Shown in pieces: positions 62,075-64,000 of a stretch of DNA of 64,000 nucleotides; the stretch's first letter is position 1; the number at the start of each line of letters is the position of its first letter. A program made the translations under genes and the position numbers. The DNA is from Methanomicrobium mobile BP (GTDB lineage Archaea; Halobacteriota; Methanomicrobia; Methanomicrobiales; Methanomicrobiaceae): NCBI RefSeq assembly GCF_000711215.1, contig NZ_JOMF01000006.1, forward strand, positions 272,022 through 336,021, given 5' to 3'. The notes beneath the pieces are model-generated. The model did no database searches, was not told the DNA's origin, and saw only the letters and a program-made list of their open reading frames with translations.

Positions 62075-62833
62075 TTATGTGCCTATTATTATGGATTTTC
62101 CGAGATTCTTCAGGAGCGTTATTATCGAGAGCGCCGCCAGATAACTTGTTGCCGGATTCTGGGGGCAGGGGTTGTTCTCAATCTTCATGTATATGTCGCC
62201 GAAATCGCCTTTTGCGAAGATTTCGTGGGTGTTCCTCGTTACCGCGGGGTCTGCCCACAATTCGACCTCGACGGGTCTGCCGCCCGCCGTCTCGAGAGCG
62301 ATTGCAACATTGATGTTCTTGGGGAATTTCTTTATGCATTCGTCGGCTCTTCCGGAGAAGACGAGGGTTCTTTCGGTGACGTCAAGCTTGAGCGACCGCG
62401 GATTTTTGGTCGTGCGGAGTTTGAGTTCGCTCATAGGCGATATCTGACCTATTTTGAGGTTGTCGAGTCCGATTACGGCGCCGCTGGGGATACGCACCTT
62501 ACAGTTGTTTTCTTCGGCAAGTTTGATGAGTTTCCGCTTGAAGTCGGGGTCGGCAAGTGCGCCGACCGAGAGTATGACCATGTCTCTGCCGGATTTAAGG
62601 ATTGCCTCGGCGTTTGCGCAGACCGCGCCCACGGATGCGGCTTCAACCACGATATCCATATCGCATGCGAGGAAATCCTCGAATTTCTCGAAAGCCGGCG
62701 CTCCCGATATCTCCGAGAGGTACTTTGCACGCTTTGTGTCGAGGTCATAGAGAGCGACAATGTCGATACCGTTCTCTTTGCCCGCCACCACTTCAGCTAC
62801 GTTGCCGCAACCTAACAGACCTACCCTTACCAT
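62075..62833 (-). CDS. nadX: Aspartate dehydrogenase
   Basis: 252 residues. It oxidises aspartate to iminoaspartate with NAD(P), the oxygen-free replacement of NadB. N-terminal Rossmann motif RVGLLGCGNVAEVVA; then EAASVGAVCANAEAIL near residue 65, VGALADPDF, RIPSGAVIGLDNL near residue 115, and NINVAIALETAGG near residue 175. First gene of the nad operon; TATA-like ATAAATATAATTA (62861-62873, minus) implies a leader of only a few bases. Confidence 0.95.
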   Translation of the reverse strand: MVRVGLLGCGNVAEVVAGKENGIDIVALYDLDTKRAKYLSEISGAPAFEKFEDFLACDMDIVVEAASVGAVCANAEAILKSGRDMVILSVGALADPDFKRKLIKLAEENNCKVRIPSGAVIGLDNLKIGQISPMSELKLRTTKNPRSLKLDVTERTLVFSGRADECIKKFPKNINVAIALETAGGRPVEVELWADPAVTRNTHEIFAKGDFGDIYMKIENNPCPQNPATSYLAALSIITLLKNLGKSIIIGT

Positions 62834-62860
62834 TGTAACTTAATAATGGGAATTGTTAGA

Positions 62861-62873
62861 TAATTATATTTAT
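62861..62873 (-). promoter_or_regulatory. TATA-like box of the nad operon
   Basis: Minus strand ATAAATATAATTA, centred about 33 bases before the nadX ATG. Confidence 0.5.
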
Positions 62874-62964
62874 GCTGAAAGAATCGGCGGCAAAAGAGAT
62901 TTTTAAGGACGGCATATATTGAATATATTGAAAATCACGGGATGGACAGCTTGCGCTCCCGAAC

Positions 62965-63083
62965 AAAAAACTCATAAAAACTCAGAAAACTCAAAAACAT
63001 AAAAAACATAAAAAACTTAGAATAACTTAGAATAACTTAGAATAACTCAGAAAAAGCATAGAAAACACAGATAACTTAGAAAA
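62965..63083. repeat. AT-rich repeats downstream of the distal 5S rRNA
   Basis: CATAAAAAA and 11-bp ACTTAGAATAA units (three exact copies near 63014-63046). On the minus strand they form T-runs just after the 5S gene, consistent with a terminator zone. No gene in 62874-63112. Confidence 0.65.
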
Positions 63084-63112
63084 CTGCGGAAAAACTTCGA
63101 TTCATTGCCGAC

Positions 63113-63233
63113 AATTGCAGCGTTGGATGTTTCCCGAGAACTCGCGTATCTGAGTACCGCATCCGACGTGAACAGGCTTAACTTCCGGGTTCGGAATGAG
63201 TCCGGGTGTGACCCTGCTGCTATGGCCGCAATT
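63113..63233 (-). rRNA. 5S ribosomal RNA, distal copy
   Basis: 121 bases. The ends pair (AATTGC with GCAATT). The universal loop sequences are present: GGGTCACACCCGGACTCATTCC, split at the loop, CGAACCCGGAAGTTAAGCC and the 3' GATACGCGAG segment, which match archaeal 5S rRNA. It differs from the copy at 63760 by one base (position 63172). Confidence 0.95.
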
Positions 63234-63245
63234 GAATAGTCCCTG

Positions 63246-63259
63246 TCCTTTCGGAAGGG
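63246..63259. other. Hairpin between tRNA-Cys and the distal 5S
   Basis: TCCTT-TCGG-AAGGA, a five-pair stem with a tetraloop, in the 30-base spacer. It could be a processing signal. Confidence 0.4.
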
Positions 63260-63263
63260 AGAA

Positions 63264-63335
63264 GCCAAGGTCCAGATTTGAACTGGAGTAATAGTCGCTC
63301 TGCAGGCGACCGCGTAGCCGCTCCGCCACCTTGGC
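63264..63335 (-). tRNA. tRNA-Cys (GCA)
   Basis: 72 bases folding as a cloverleaf: acceptor GCCAAGG/CCTTGGC, anticodon arm GTCGC-CTGCAGA-GCGAC with anticodon GCA, T arm TCCAG-TTCAAAT-CTGGA. No CCA encoded and no intron seen. Located between two 5S genes on the same strand. Confidence 0.95.
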
Positions 63336-63759
63336 ACAGTTGCAGTGCACACGTAGTGCCTCTAAATGTTAGCGGTTGCATGATTAAAAACTATCGGTTT
63401 GATATGAAATGTTTACAGGCAAATCGCTATTTTACCGCCAGTTTGTAAAATTAGAAATTTATAAAGATATTTTAAAACGAAGTATCAATTATTCTTCTTT
63501 TTCACAATTGTGAAGCCTTTGCGGGAAACGGACAGTGCATCACATAACATCGCATACAGAAAAATCGCGCTGAAGACACAATCCACGCAGAGTTCCGGTA
63601 AAGAACAGTGAAGACATGCCGCACCTAACCTGCGGTCGGAAATCTGAAAACTTCAAAACACCAGAGCATCCGCTCTTACATCAAACAATTACAAAACAAT
63701 TACAAAACAATTACAAAACAATTACAAAACAATCACAAAACTTCAATCCAATCTCAGAC
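63336..63759. other. Spacer between tRNA-Cys and the proximal 5S
   Basis: About 420 bases with no gene. A minus-strand TATA-like CTTTATAAATTT (about 63454-63467) could start the tRNA-Cys-5S transcript. The right part holds the 11-bp repeat at 63684-63740. Confidence 0.45.
63684..63740. repeat. 11-bp tandem repeat after the proximal 5S
   Basis: Four exact copies of CAATTACAAAA plus one variant (CAATCACAAAA). On the minus strand the unit is TTTTGTAATTG, so it lies just downstream of the 5S gene, where rRNA transcripts should end. Confidence 0.85.
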
Positions 63760-63880
63760 AATTGCAGCGTTGGATGTTTCCCGAGAACTCGCGTATCTGA
63801 GTACCGCATCCGACGTGAGCAGGCTTAACTTCCGGGTTCGGAATGAGTCCGGGTGTGACCCTGCTGCTATGGCCGCAATT
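63760..63880 (-). rRNA. 5S ribosomal RNA, proximal copy
   Basis: 121 bases, identical to the copy at 63113 except for one base (63819). By orientation, the rest of an rRNA operon (23S, then 16S) should lie to the right, outside the window; the final 120 bases look like the 23S-5S spacer and contain no gene. Confidence 0.95.
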
Positions 63881-64000
63881 GAAGACTTCTTTACAGGAAC
63901 AGTGAACCTGCACAAAAAGTATCATACCAGATATAACATAACGGATTTCGTCTGGATTTTAACGGACCTAAACCAATTACTGAATTATCGGACGTTAGTA

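Noticed and set aside
63102..63925. Frames of 60-101 residues across the 5S and tRNA genes
   Set aside because: They are read from structural RNA genes; the near-identical peptides reflect the duplicated 5S.

Overview
The window comes from a euryarchaeon, most likely a methanogen of the order Methanomicrobiales. Evidence: an archaeal PolD small subunit, 5S rRNA of archaeal type, many pilins of the archaeal Pilin_N family, methanogen-restricted families (DUF2115, DUF3821), a TrmB-type regulator, and many genes with a TATA-like box about 26 bases before the start codon (leaderless mRNAs) next to others with clear GGAG-type Shine-Dalgarno sites. No methanogenesis enzyme lies in the window, so genus and lifestyle are inference.

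Layout. 1-4,885: the end of a COG1361-type secreted protein, a conserved hypothetical, an orphan flavoprotein disulfide oxidoreductase, a small Asn/Asp-rich protein and a gene-poor stretch with 9- and 12-bp tandem repeats. 4,886-13,038: a roughly 30-repeat TPR protein with an ADP-ribosylglycohydrolase, then arginine biosynthesis (argC, CBS protein, small membrane protein, argJ, argB). 13,119-21,604: PAS protein, chorismate mutase, M50 protease, two tandem paralogues of an unrecognised family, PolD small subunit, META-domain lipoprotein and a membrane pyrophosphatase.

21,766-37,906 is the main feature: a type IV pilus-like locus of about 16 kb. Leftward it has a HTH-PAS regulator, a secretion ATPase and a small membrane coiled-coil protein, plus an operon of six pilins. 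Rightward it has a DUF3821 surface protein, a transglutaminase-like protein that appears to lack catalytic residues, a TadC-like membrane platform and four more pilin-like proteins. No prepilin peptidase is in the window.

38,022-57,392 is rich in envelope proteins: Yip1-type membrane proteins, secreted proteins with C-terminal anchors, an AEC carrier, an RND (HAE3) exporter divergent from a TrmB regulator, two related proteins combining a PH-like domain with low-complexity sequence, PKD and PEGA surface proteins, two DUF2115 proteins, a bacterial-type phosphoglycerate mutase, a GNAT acetyltransferase and an iron-sulfur flavoprotein. 57,593-62,833: a DtxR-FeoA regulator with FeoB (ferrous iron uptake), and the nadX-nadA-nadC operon for NAD synthesis from aspartate. 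63,113-63,880: two 5S rRNA genes flanking tRNA-Cys on the minus strand, probably the tail of an rRNA operon that continues to the right.

A recurrent trait is short AT-rich tandem repeat arrays in intergenic DNA, often at gene ends.
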